A DNA stretch of 64,000 nucleotides from Polynucleobacter sp. MWH-Aus1W21 (GTDB lineage Bacteria > Pseudomonadota > Gammaproteobacteria > Burkholderiales > Burkholderiaceae), in NCBI RefSeq assembly GCF_018687275.1, contig NZ_CP061287.1, positions 1,674,001 to 1,738,000 of the forward strand. The letters run 5' to 3'. The notes under the pieces are model-generated. The model worked only from the letters and a program-made list of their open reading frames with translations, did not search any database and was not told the origin of the DNA. Positions 1 to 8,017 of this stretch are shown here, piece after piece (the stretch's first letter is position 1; every line of letters starts with the position of its first letter). Made by a program: the position numbers and the translations under genes.

Positions 1-317
1 TAACTCATCGGGAAGGTAGATTCCGAGCCATAAGGACCCCTAATCCAGATTTGATCGTTGTACCGAACATAACAGCTGCGTGTCACAGTGCCCAGGGCAT
101 TAACTGAATAGGAAAAATACCAATTTGGCTCAACCTTGCCTGTCTCGGAGGTGCAAGGCTCGCCGGTGATATACAAAATATCGCTAAAGGAAGGCATCTG
201 CCCAATGATGGCGGCTTTAGCAGGGGATGCTCCAACAATTAAAACCGCTCCCAATAGTCTGCATGCAGCTCGCAAGAAGTTGCAAAAGGGCGATATGAGG
301 ACAGGAGAGGTTTTCAC
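1..317 (-). CDS. Secreted protein, C-terminus beyond the window edge
   Basis: Only the N-terminal ~105 codons are present; the frame is open to base 1. A GTG at 317 follows an in-frame TAA closely and is the only upstream start seen. The first ~35 residues look like a signal peptide: a basic, Cys-containing start, a hydrophobic core LLGAVLIVGA and an A-K-A-A cleavage-like site. The exported part holds two Cys and many aromatic residues. I do not recognise a family. It is divergent from the M23 peptidase gene, and the ~100 bases between must hold both promoters. No clear ribosome binding site precedes the GTG, so the start is uncertain. Confidence 0.55.
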   Translation of the reverse strand, partial: MKTSPVLISPFCNFLRAACRLLGAVLIVGASPAKAAIIGQMPSFSDILYITGEPCTSETGKVEPNWYFSYSVNALGTVTRSCYVRYNDQIWIRGPYGSESTFPMS

Positions 318-423
318 AGATTTATCTTAGAGCTAAAATTGGCGATTTATAAGGTTATTATATGGCCTAACATTGCTTTACTGAAGATTTAATTTAAATA
401 AATCAAATACTTATAGAATTTTA

Positions 424-1359
424 ATGCAATTATTTTGGGTATCGGGCTCTACCGGGGCAATTCAACAAATTAACATTACCAAAGAGCGTCTGGTGCGCGT
501 TGGGATGATTGTGATCGCTTCATTTTTAGCGTTAGGGATATTAATTTTTTCAACCGGCATTCACATAGCCCTGGAAGTGAACCCCGAATTTGCAAGAGAA
601 GTGAGTGGCGTTGTAACGGTGAAAGAGCGCATGGCACTGGATGCCAGATACACTAAAGAATTTAACAAGATTCAAGGCGAGCTGGCTAAAGCTGCCATGC
701 AATTTAATGAAATCAAGTCCATTAAAGATCGCTACTTAGCCATTTCCACACCTTACACAGCAAAAACGAAATTCACTGATTCAAGCAACCTGGGCGGTCC
801 CTTAAAGCCTGTGAACTTTAAGCTGGAGCCTACTAAAAGCCTGGCTGAGAATTTTGAAGATGCCGTTAATAAATCCACTGAAATGGCCGAGATCTTTAAT
901 AAGTCCGCCCCTGAATGGGAAAAGCAATATCAGTGGTTACGCACCCTACCAATTGGCCCCCCGATTGATGCGCGCCTGGGCATGACTAGCAATTTTGGCG
1001 TGCGCGTAGACCCATTTACAAAGCAGCTCGCACAGCACTCAGGTGTTGACTTTGTTACGCCTGCTGGCACGCAGATCGTTGCTTCAGGTGACGGCACAGT
1101 GATCAAGGCTGGTTTAGACCCAGCCTATGGAAATTTTGTTGAAATTGCCCATGGTGATGGGTTTATTTCTAAGTACGCTCATAACAGTAAGCTTCTAGTC
1201 AAGATTGGCCAGGTCATTACTCGTGGTCAGCCCATTGCCTTATCGGGTTCTACAGGTCGCTCAACCGGTCCCCACCTACACTATGAAATCCATCAAAACA
1301 GTAACTACCTCAATCCGGCAAAAATCTTAGTCTACGCGCCGCCTTCAGCATATTGGTAA
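424..1359 (+). CDS. M23-family peptidoglycan metallopeptidase, membrane anchored
   Basis: Likely zinc endopeptidase cutting peptide cross-links in the periplasm. Residues ~26-50 form one N-terminal membrane segment; 51-180 are helical linker; 185-303 are the LytM/M23 domain. Metal and catalytic motifs are visible: H205-x3-D209 (HSGVDF), GDGTV at 222-226, the YAH motif ending at H253, and the HLH motif at 284-286. All expected ligands are present, so it should be active rather than a degenerate EnvC/NlpD-type activator. Length 311 aa is normal for membrane-anchored family members. The start lacks a clear ribosome binding site. It is transcribed away from the flagellar cluster; since FlgJ here has no muramidase domain it could help open the wall for the rod, but that is speculation. 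Confidence 0.9.
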   Translation: MQLFWVSGSTGAIQQINITKERLVRVGMIVIASFLALGILIFSTGIHIALEVNPEFAREVSGVVTVKERMALDARYTKEFNKIQGELAKAAMQFNEIKSIKDRYLAISTPYTAKTKFTDSSNLGGPLKPVNFKLEPTKSLAENFEDAVNKSTEMAEIFNKSAPEWEKQYQWLRTLPIGPPIDARLGMTSNFGVRVDPFTKQLAQHSGVDFVTPAGTQIVASGDGTVIKAGLDPAYGNFVEIAHGDGFISKYAHNSKLLVKIGQVITRGQPIALSGSTGRSTGPHLHYEIHQNSNYLNPAKILVYAPPSAYW

Positions 1360-1613
1360 GCAGCTGAAATTTGCTTGCAATAGAATTTAGTAAAAACTAC
1401 CAATAAAAAATCATCTACAAGCAGTAGTTAGAGACAACACAAGCTAGCAACCTCAAACTTGATTGGAGATGCTTTGACCCTGAATGCATGCGTGTGACGT
1501 GCAAAGTAATAGTGCTGATAAGCTAGCAATACATCGCAAGGCGCTAGAGAAACTAAGCTAGTTAATGTATAGTGAAATTAGTACTTTTTACTAAGACTCC
1601 AAGGAGAGGTGGC

Positions 1614-2180
1614 ATGGCATTTCAATTGACGACATTTCGTAGCGCTGCCCTTTGCATTCTGATAGCACTTTTATGCGCCTGTAGCGCAAAAGAGGAGCAA
1701 GCCAAAACTGAGGTTTGGCTACCCGATACCAAAGTCGTCAAGATGCCAATGGAAGACTATGCTGGTATTCCATTTAACACCACACGCGAAGAGGCAAAAG
1801 AAAAATACAATTGCACTGCTTACGAGCTTTCCTTTAGCTGCAAGATGAAAAATGGCGATCAAGAAGAATCGATCTGGCTCATCTATAACGAGGCAGGTCG
1901 CCTGGTTCTCATGAAAAAAGAGTTGGGCTACTTCAAGAAAGATGTGGCTGACACCATTATTGAGCGCTTCACCATTAAGTATGGGCTGGACTACACCCCA
2001 TCAGAAGGTCAAGAGAGCGCCTTTGCGGCCGGTATCAAGAAATCTAAAACTTACGTGTTTGGTGGCGGACAGGTCGCCTTTCAGGTTGGGCGCAGCTTAA
2101 ATAATCGCAACGAATTAATGCTGGTCTATTTCTTCCCTGAAGATGTGGGAACTACTTTTGCAAAAAGCGTCATGAATTAA
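1614..2180 (+). CDS. Predicted lipoprotein of unknown function
   Basis: A 188-residue protein starting at the ATG at 1614, chosen because AAGGAGAGG lies just upstream; an in-frame ATG at 1572 has no such site. The first 24 residues are a lipoprotein signal: a hydrophobic stretch ending in LLCAC with the lipidated Cys followed by Ser-Ala-Lys. Ser at +2 suggests outer-membrane sorting by the usual Lol rule. The mature part is polar, with two further Cys (NCTAYELSFSC) that could form a disulphide. I do not recognise the family. Its stop overlaps the stop of flhB on the other strand by two bases, so the two genes are tail to tail without an obvious terminator. Confidence 0.75.
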   Translation: MAFQLTTFRSAALCILIALLCACSAKEEQAKTEVWLPDTKVVKMPMEDYAGIPFNTTREEAKEKYNCTAYELSFSCKMKNGDQEESIWLIYNEAGRLVLMKKELGYFKKDVADTIIERFTIKYGLDYTPSEGQESAFAAGIKKSKTYVFGGGQVAFQVGRSLNNRNELMLVYFFPEDVGTTFAKSVMN

Positions 2181-3310
2181 AGCATGGCTTTGCCAGGCTT
2201 GATTTGCTCACGTACAAAGTTCACTTCCGGCACTTGTGACTCTACCCCACCCGCTTCTTTAACTTCATAAGCCCAAGCCAAGATTTTCGCAATCGCTTCA
2301 AATAATGACATCGGGATCATTTCACCGATTTCTAGCTGGCTATAAAGATAACGAGCCAGAGGAGGGATCTCGGCTACTGGCACATCATGTTCACGCGCAA
2401 CTTCTTTAATGCGCAGTGCGACTTGATCCACCCCCTTAGCCAAGACAATCGGTGCCGCCATTTTTTCGATGTCATAACGTAATGCAACAGCATAATGCTC
2501 TGGGTTAACCAAGACCACGTCAGCGCGCTCAATCGCGGACATCATTCGAGAAGAAGCAATTTGACGTTGACGCTGGCGCAGGCGTTGTTTGATTTCTGGA
2601 GAGCCCTCTGACTCTTTCATCTCCTGCTTCATTTCTTCAGGACTCATCCGAATTTGCTTACGGAAGTTAAACCACTGTAGCCAGCCATCTCCAATGGCAA
2701 TTAGCATAAGAGGAATCATCAGCAATAGAAAACCATTGAGAATGAAGTAGGAAGTATGTAATAGGGCCGCATCAAAATCCTGACTCACAATCGAGCGGAT
2801 ATAAACAAACAGGCCGGATAAATATGCTAATCCAATACCAAGCACTAGAGCAGTTTTCAGAATATTTTTAACCAGTTCTGCCAGTGCATTTAAGGAAACC
2901 ATCCTTCCAATGCCACTCATAAAATCGAGGCGACCTAAATCGAATTTGGGCGCAAAGTACGCCCGAAAGTTCACAAGCGATAAAGGTGCCAGAACCGCTA
3001 CTAACCAGATGGGCAAAAAAATGAGTCCAAGCAAGCCCAATACAACTAACAAGGGCCCATTTAGCCACTCCTGAATGTGATCTAACAATTGAATGGGTTT
3101 AGAAAACTCAAAGCTAGATACAGTCATCATGACTAATTGCTTTAATAGCATTGGGCCAGCAGCAATCAGAAAGATTGCCAGCACCGTCAGCAACGCAAAG
3201 GTGGCAATATCTCTCGATTGCGGTAATTGACCTTGTTCGCGCGCGCGTAGTATTCGCCGCTCACTCGGTTCTAGCTCCCGTTCTTGGGCGTTATCGCCTG
3301 ATTCTGCCAA
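2177..3310 (-). CDS. flhB: Flagellar type III export switch protein FlhB
   Basis: Inner-membrane component of the flagellar export gate that switches substrates from rod/hook to filament proteins. It has the conserved basic N-terminus (ERRILRAREQGQLPQSRD), four hydrophobic segments between ~35 and 205, and a cytoplasmic domain from ~210. The self-cleavage motif is NPEH at 269-272 rather than the usual NPTH; Asn-Pro, where cleavage occurs, is kept. The start is TTG at 3310 with GGAG seven bases upstream; the nearby upstream ATG runs straight into a TAG. Length 377 aa is typical. It is the last gene of the long flg-mot run, 66 bases after a Sel1 lipoprotein gene. The C-terminal domain has a stand-alone relative at 34632-34928. 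Confidence 0.95.
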   Translation of the reverse strand: MAESGDNAQERELEPSERRILRAREQGQLPQSRDIATFALLTVLAIFLIAAGPMLLKQLVMMTVSSFEFSKPIQLLDHIQEWLNGPLLVVLGLLGLIFLPIWLVAVLAPLSLVNFRAYFAPKFDLGRLDFMSGIGRMVSLNALAELVKNILKTALVLGIGLAYLSGLFVYIRSIVSQDFDAALLHTSYFILNGFLLLMIPLMLIAIGDGWLQWFNFRKQIRMSPEEMKQEMKESEGSPEIKQRLRQRQRQIASSRMMSAIERADVVLVNPEHYAVALRYDIEKMAAPIVLAKGVDQVALRIKEVAREHDVPVAEIPPLARYLYSQLEIGEMIPMSLFEAIAKILAWAYEVKEAGGVESQVPEVNFVREQIKPGKAML

Positions 3311-3376
3311 AGCGCTACTCCATCTCTATAAACTACCTAACGAGAAGAATAAACGATTTAAAGCCCTGGCAAGACC

Positions 3377-3970
3377 CTAAGGTAGCTGCTTTTTCAATGC
3401 TTCCAATTGCTCGTTAGCCTTAGCCAGTTCTTCTGGGCTAAGCTTTGCCTTGATTGTCTTTGCTTCGGATTGCGCTATCGGATTGCCTGATTTGTTCGAT
3501 AAACTCATCCAAACATAGGCTTTAACCAAGTCAACCGGGGTTTGATTACCCTCTTCATAAAGATGGGCTAAGTTATATTGCCCAGCCGCACTGCCTGCCA
3601 TGGCCGCTTTTTCAAACCACTGAAAAGCCATAGCCTCACTATTTTCCAAATTAGGACTCTTTTGATAACGGACCCCAAGCTCTAGCATTGCTTGAATATT
3701 GCCCTTTTCGGCTGCACGATTCATCCAGACCCATCCTTGCTCAATATTCTTGGAAGTGCCAATGCCCTGGAGATACATGAGCGATAAATCATATTGAGCC
3801 TGATTGTCTCCAGCCTCAGAGAGTGCCTTAAATATTTGAAAGGCTTTGACGTAATCGCCCGCCTCATAAGCTGATCGGGCTTGACGATATTCTGAACAAG
3901 CTATGATGCAAACAAGCAGTCCAACAAAAAGTGGCACCCGCAGAGCTAGGTGCCAATTTAATAAACGCAT
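3377..3970 (-). CDS. Sel1-repeat lipoprotein
   Basis: A 197-residue predicted lipoprotein: hydrophobic leader with lipobox I-I-A-C at ~22-25, then about four Sel1-type helical repeats (for example AQYDLSLMYLQGIGTSKN and GQYNLAHLYEEGNQ). Sel1 repeats generally act as protein-binding scaffolds. It lies in the motAB-flhB interval, co-directional, which hints at a motor- or envelope-associated role in the flagellum, but no Sel1 lipoprotein is a standard flagellar part, so this is inference from position. Spacing is 34 bases to the upstream gene and 66 to flhB. Confidence 0.8.
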   Translation of the reverse strand: MRLLNWHLALRVPLFVGLLVCIIACSEYRQARSAYEAGDYVKAFQIFKALSEAGDNQAQYDLSLMYLQGIGTSKNIEQGWVWMNRAAEKGNIQAMLELGVRYQKSPNLENSEAMAFQWFEKAAMAGSAAGQYNLAHLYEEGNQTPVDLVKAYVWMSLSNKSGNPIAQSEAKTIKAKLSPEELAKANEQLEALKKQLP

Positions 3971-4004
3971 GATGATTTACCTAGAGCGACTAAAGAGTGT
4001 CTCT

Positions 4005-4412
4005 TTACTTCTTAGCAGGAGGTAACTTATCTTTAGTAGCTGGGGGTGGCGCATCATCCTTTTCTTCTGGATCATCCTCAGGATTTTCGCCATCCTTATT
4101 GACCTTGAGGGCCGGCAAGGGTTGAGGCTCAACTCTATAGCTCGCCCCAAGATCCCCACCAATAAAGCGTGCAAACGAGCCAAAATAACGGCGGGTTAAG
4201 TCTGGGTAATAAGGATAGCCTGCTAAATAACCTTTGCTACGTATGCAAGAAGCTGTATTTAAACTGCCTTCACAACTGGCAATGGCTGAGAGTCTACCTA
4301 CTTCAAACTGCTCACCCATCAGAAAAAAGGCAATGATCAATACCAATGGCAAGATAAACCATTTGAGCAGTTTTTTTAGCAATCGACCCGCTAATTCCAT
4401 CTTTTCATTCAT
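4005..4412 (-). CDS. Small single-pass membrane protein, unknown
   Basis: 135 residues. A basic amphipathic start (GRLLKKLLKWF) leads into one membrane segment at ~17-33; the rest is probably periplasmic and contains two Cys (SCEGSLNTASC) that could pair. The last ~35 residues are rich in Asp, Glu, Lys and Pro and look disordered. I do not recognise a family. It sits between a TPR-like secreted protein and a Sel1 lipoprotein in the motB-flhB interval and is probably co-transcribed with them, so an accessory motility role is plausible but unproven. Confidence 0.65.
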   Translation of the reverse strand: MNEKMELAGRLLKKLLKWFILPLVLIIAFFLMGEQFEVGRLSAIASCEGSLNTASCIRSKGYLAGYPYYPDLTRRYFGSFARFIGGDLGASYRVEPQPLPALKVNKDGENPEDDPEEKDDAPPPATKDKLPPAKK

Positions 4413-4439
4413 GCTATGAACTCTCCAATTAAACCGTTC

Positions 4440-5219
4440 TTAATGATGCTGCGCCTTTTTTGGTGCACTTTTTATTAAATCGTCAGGCAACTTGCGCCAA
4501 TTAGCTATTGGCTCTTCATTGTGAAGCTTTGCGTACACCTGAACAATTCGTGAATCTGCTGGATTAGCATTTTCCTTCATGGCGTTATACATTTTGGCTC
4601 CATCAATCTTATTGCCCGCATCTAGATAAGCTATTGCAGCAGTGTAATAGTAATTTGTTGCCTTATCTTTACGAGGTGCACCTAAAATTGCCGAACTATA
4701 AATGTCGCCCAGATACTGATTCGCCCGTGCATTTTTTTGCTTTGCAGGCACACTCAAATATTTATCCGCCAAAGTAAACTGCTCTTTTGCATAGCGACGA
4801 TAAACCGTTGCCGTCAGAATAAAGTCAGGATGGGTAATTTGCTCAGCTTGCTGATCATAAGACTTCCCCCGCTCATAAGCGATTAAGCCTCGGTAATAAC
4901 TAGCCTGCACATCACCTTCGGCAGCCAACTGATCTAACTTTTGCAATATTTTTAAAGCATCTTTACTGTATCGCAAAACTGCGTCTTCAGGCTCGATACA
5001 TTTAGGATCGCGTACGCACGCAATAGCCACAATGCTTTTATCGTAGGCTTTTTTATAGCGCTTATAAAGCTTCTTTGCTTCCGTGCTAGATGCATCAGAA
5101 TCCGATGAGGTGGCCGCTGAAACAACATGAGGATCTGTATTGCTAGCTAATGCAAGCTTTATGGTAAAGCCCAAAACTAAGGCTAGTATCAGACTGCATG
5201 TACGAGGATAAGTAAACAA
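4440..5219 (-). CDS. Secreted TPR/Sel1-like helical protein, unknown
   Basis: 259 residues with an N-terminal signal sequence (hydrophobic core ILALVLGFTIKLALA, cleavage near ALAS). The mature part is helical with weak TPR/Sel1-like spacing of small residues and Tyr (ASYYRGLIAYERGKS, ARANQYLGDIYSSAIL, ATNYYYTAAIAYLDAG). One Cys pair (ACVRDPKC) is present. It starts four bases after the motB stop, so it is almost certainly translated from the motAB transcript. A periplasmic partner of the stator or rings is one possibility; no family name is justified from sequence alone. Confidence 0.7.
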   Translation of the reverse strand: MFTYPRTCSLILALVLGFTIKLALASNTDPHVVSAATSSDSDASSTEAKKLYKRYKKAYDKSIVAIACVRDPKCIEPEDAVLRYSKDALKILQKLDQLAAEGDVQASYYRGLIAYERGKSYDQQAEQITHPDFILTATVYRRYAKEQFTLADKYLSVPAKQKNARANQYLGDIYSSAILGAPRKDKATNYYYTAAIAYLDAGNKIDGAKMYNAMKENANPADSRIVQVYAKLHNEEPIANWRKLPDDLIKSAPKKAQHH

Positions 5220-5223
5220 GGTT

Positions 5224-6255
5224 CTACCTCGCTGACTTATCCGAAGGTGGGCTCACCTTAGGAGGGATTTCCATCACAGGCGACTTCGGTGCATTATCTT
5301 TATTTAAAAATTGTGCCGGAGCACGCAGACTAATCGGAATGTCTTGCTCTCCACGCGGAATGGAATCAGGCACTTTTTCCACGGGACGCGTTATTGGTTT
5401 TTCTTCTTGCTTAGGCTTTTTGTTTAACAATGTAATCGATATACGACGATTCAGCGGGTCATTTAAATCTTCAGGATTCAAGGGAACAGTATTAGCAAAA
5501 CCAATCACCTGCACAACTAAAGCAGGATCTAGTCCACCAGCAATGAGCTCACGACGTGCTACGTTTGCTCGCTCAGTAGAGAGTTCCCAATTGGTATAGC
5601 CAGCCTGACCGTTGCTAAACTGAGCGCCATCTGAATGCCCCTCAATACGAATAGGGCCTGGCGCCATTTGAATAGATTTACCAATGATACGGAGCAATCT
5701 CCGAGCAGAGACGCTAGGAACAGTACCACCACTACTAAAAAGTGGTTTACCCTTCTCATCGACCACCTGTATACGCAACCCTTCGGCAGTGATATCCATA
5801 AAGACTTGGCCTTTAGCATTTTTCAGCTCAGCATCGGCCTCGACTTTTTTCTGAATATCCTCTTTAACTTGCTCGTTTTTGGTTTTATCCTTACGCGCGT
5901 TCTCTACATCAGTCACAGAGGAGTCGCTGATACGACGCTGCTCAGTATCAGCATCGGCGCGCGATTCTTCACCAACTGTTTTAGAGATATTGTCTCCACC
6001 GCCTTTGATAATGCGGGTAGCGTCTCCTGAGCCCTGGCCGCCAGACAAGGAAACACGCAAAGGATTTTGAAAGTAGGAAGAAATGCCAGCTAAGTCACCA
6101 GCAGTGGTTGAGCCAAGGACCCACATCAACAAAAAGAAGGCCATCATCGCCGTTACAAAGTCGGCGTAAGCAATCTTCCATGCACCGCCGTGATGTCCGT
6201 GACCGCCCTTCTTAACGCGCTTTATAACAATAATTGGCGCGTCGTTCTTAGCCAT
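5224..6255 (-). CDS. motB: Flagellar stator protein MotB
   Basis: Peptidoglycan-anchored half of the proton-driven stator. Basic N-terminus, one membrane helix at ~28-48 with the proton-carrying Asp at position 32 (AYADFVTAMMAFF), a plug/linker with an unusually charged segment at ~85-150, and an OmpA-like peptidoglycan-binding domain at ~170-280 (IRIEGHSDGA, NWELSTERA, DPLNRRISI). The C-terminal ~60 residues are a Pro/Lys-rich tail. The Asp and the lack of Na-type signatures suggest proton use. motA ends five bases upstream. Confidence 0.96.
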   Translation of the reverse strand: MAKNDAPIIVIKRVKKGGHGHHGGAWKIAYADFVTAMMAFFLLMWVLGSTTAGDLAGISSYFQNPLRVSLSGGQGSGDATRIIKGGGDNISKTVGEESRADADTEQRRISDSSVTDVENARKDKTKNEQVKEDIQKKVEADAELKNAKGQVFMDITAEGLRIQVVDEKGKPLFSSGGTVPSVSARRLLRIIGKSIQMAPGPIRIEGHSDGAQFSNGQAGYTNWELSTERANVARRELIAGGLDPALVVQVIGFANTVPLNPEDLNDPLNRRISITLLNKKPKQEEKPITRPVEKVPDSIPRGEQDIPISLRAPAQFLNKDNAPKSPVMEIPPKVSPPSDKSAR

Positions 6256-6260
6256 ACTGC

Positions 6261-7121
6261 TTATTTCCCTTTAACAGCTTTAGTACCCTCATCAAGTTCA
6301 GCAAAAGTAGGACGTTGGTAGCTAAAGAGAACTTTGCGTCCAAACTCTACTGCTGCCGCAGGAGGAAAATTATTTAAGCTTGCAATCAAGATTGCTTTAA
6401 CTGCCATATAACCGCGCGTATCAGCTTCAGCATTTTGCTCGAGCACTTTTGCAACTGGCGAAACAATCGCATATGCAAGCAAAATACCCAAGAAGGTTCC
6501 CACCAAAGCTGCGCCAATGAGCTTACCAAGTTCTGCTGGCGGTAAACCAATGGATCCCATTGTGTGTACCACACCCATAACTGCCGCCACAATACCGAAC
6601 GCTGGTAAGCCATCGCCCACGTTAGTTACAGAAGCAACCGGGATATGTGTCTCTTGGTGATGAACGTCAAGCTCTTGCTCCATCAAACTTTCAATTTGAA
6701 TTACATCTAAAGAGCCACCTAACATCATACGTAAATAATCGGTGATGAAATCGACTAAGTGATGGTCTTTCATAATCAAGGGATATTTTTCAAACAAAGG
6801 GCTTGCCTCTGGTTCTTCAATATCGCCTTCTAGTGACATCAAACCATCACGCTTAATCTTTTGCAAAATCTCAAACATTAAGCACAGCAAATCTAAATGC
6901 ATCTGCTTAACGTTACTCTTAGATTTAAATGCACCACCCAAAGCCGACAAAGTCTTCTTCAAGTTAATCATGCTGTTAGAAGCAATCATCGTTCCGACAG
7001 CTGCACCAACAATGGTTAACACCTCGGTTGGTTGCCATAAAACCATAATATGGCCGCCATGCAAAGCATAACCCCCAAGGGCACAAGCTAGCGCAATAAT
7101 CCACCCTAAAGGTATATTCAT
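6261..7121 (-). CDS. motA: Flagellar stator protein MotA
   Basis: Four-helix stator subunit forming the ion channel with MotB and pushing on FliG. Two membrane helices lie at ~5-48 and two at ~170-225, with a cytoplasmic domain between. Residues known from E. coli MotA are conserved at matching positions: Glu98 (MSLEGD), Pro173 (GDGLPAFG) and Pro222 (AIVSPVAK); a basic pair K90-R91 stands near the usual Arg90. Length 286 aa is typical. It begins 20 bases after flgL with no obvious separate promoter, so it is probably read from the flg transcript. Confidence 0.96.
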   Translation of the reverse strand: MNIPLGWIIALACALGGYALHGGHIMVLWQPTEVLTIVGAAVGTMIASNSMINLKKTLSALGGAFKSKSNVKQMHLDLLCLMFEILQKIKRDGLMSLEGDIEEPEASPLFEKYPLIMKDHHLVDFITDYLRMMLGGSLDVIQIESLMEQELDVHHQETHIPVASVTNVGDGLPAFGIVAAVMGVVHTMGSIGLPPAELGKLIGAALVGTFLGILLAYAIVSPVAKVLEQNAEADTRGYMAVKAILIASLNNFPPAAAVEFGRKVLFSYQRPTFAELDEGTKAVKGK

Positions 7122-7140
7122 ACTTCGGTTTACTCAGGTT

Positions 7141-8007
7141 TTATAGTTTTGAAAATAAGTTACTTTGCTGCAGTCTAGCAAACATTGCCTGGGCTGCATT
7201 CAGTAAAGTCTGAGCTCTAGTATAAGACGCTGTGGCCGCAGCCATGTCGGTATCTAATAATGCGGACTGGGAAGCAGCCATCTGGGTGCCAAAAGCGCCC
7301 ATTGCGGACTTGGAATTGTCGACCTGAGAAGCCACGCCACCGCTACGCTGCTCTGCCATTGTTAATTGGTCAAAAGAGGTATTTAGGCCGTCCGAGACTG
7401 CTACAGCGGTCCTGGATGGGTTTGTTCCGGAGGCCATTTCACCCAAATAGGTGACAAAACGGTCAATATTGACGTACATGGCTGAATTTTCTGGTACAGC
7501 CAAGGTGCCACCAGAGCCAAAAGCATCGTTAAATTGAACTCCAGATTTGACTGTCACATTAGGCTCTATTTGGACATTATTGACTGTGTCGTTAAAAATA
7601 GGATTGCCAGTGGCGTCTTTGGCGGTCATTTGATTCTTAATGGTATCTCGAATTTGTGAAGCTTGTACCTGCAATGCTGCGAAATTAGACTTATTCAAGG
7701 CGCCACTTTGTGACTGCACAAATAGCTGCTTTAAGCTATTCATCTCATTCACCATGCTATCCATTTGCGTCTGGGCATTGGCATGACTACTGGAAACGAA
7801 ATTCTGGTTTGCCTTAAACATATCCAGGCGAGAAATATCAAAATCTAAGCGCACACCTCTAGAAACAGCATAAGCGTTATCTGATGCCTTGCTGTATTGC
7901 TTACCAGTGGTAATTTTTTGGTTCCAACTCATGGCATCAGCTAAGGCATTATCCATTCCTTGGACACCTGCATCTACAACCTGGTTTGAACTAAATCGTA
8001 CGCTCAT
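7141..8007 (-). CDS. flgL: Hook-filament junction protein FlgL (HAP3)
   Basis: Flagellin-like junction protein joining FlgK to the filament. The N-terminal helix region (residues ~1-130) has the flagellin-type pattern KITTGKQYSKASDNAYAVSR, and the C-terminal region (~215-288) the matching coiled coil ending in ALLDTDMAAATASYTRAQTL and LQQSNLFSKL. At 288 aa it is close to the usual size. AGGAG six bases before the ATG supports the start. It follows flgK by 10 bases. Confidence 0.93.
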   Translation of the reverse strand: MSVRFSSNQVVDAGVQGMDNALADAMSWNQKITTGKQYSKASDNAYAVSRGVRLDFDISRLDMFKANQNFVSSSHANAQTQMDSMVNEMNSLKQLFVQSQSGALNKSNFAALQVQASQIRDTIKNQMTAKDATGNPIFNDTVNNVQIEPNVTVKSGVQFNDAFGSGGTLAVPENSAMYVNIDRFVTYLGEMASGTNPSRTAVAVSDGLNTSFDQLTMAEQRSGGVASQVDNSKSAMGAFGTQMAASQSALLDTDMAAATASYTRAQTLLNAAQAMFARLQQSNLFSKL

Positions 8008-8017
8008 GTTCTACTCC

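Noticed and set aside
136..330. Plus-strand open frame of 64 codons
   Set aside because: The opposite strand carries a signal-peptide gene running off the edge with better protein character.
1572..1613. Upstream ATG extending the lipoprotein gene
   Set aside because: No ribosome binding site, while the ATG at 1614 has AAGGAGAGG and gives a proper lipoprotein signal.
3977..4183. Minus-strand open frame overlapping the small membrane protein gene
   Set aside because: A shadow in another frame of the gene at 4005-4412; no start signal and no protein character.
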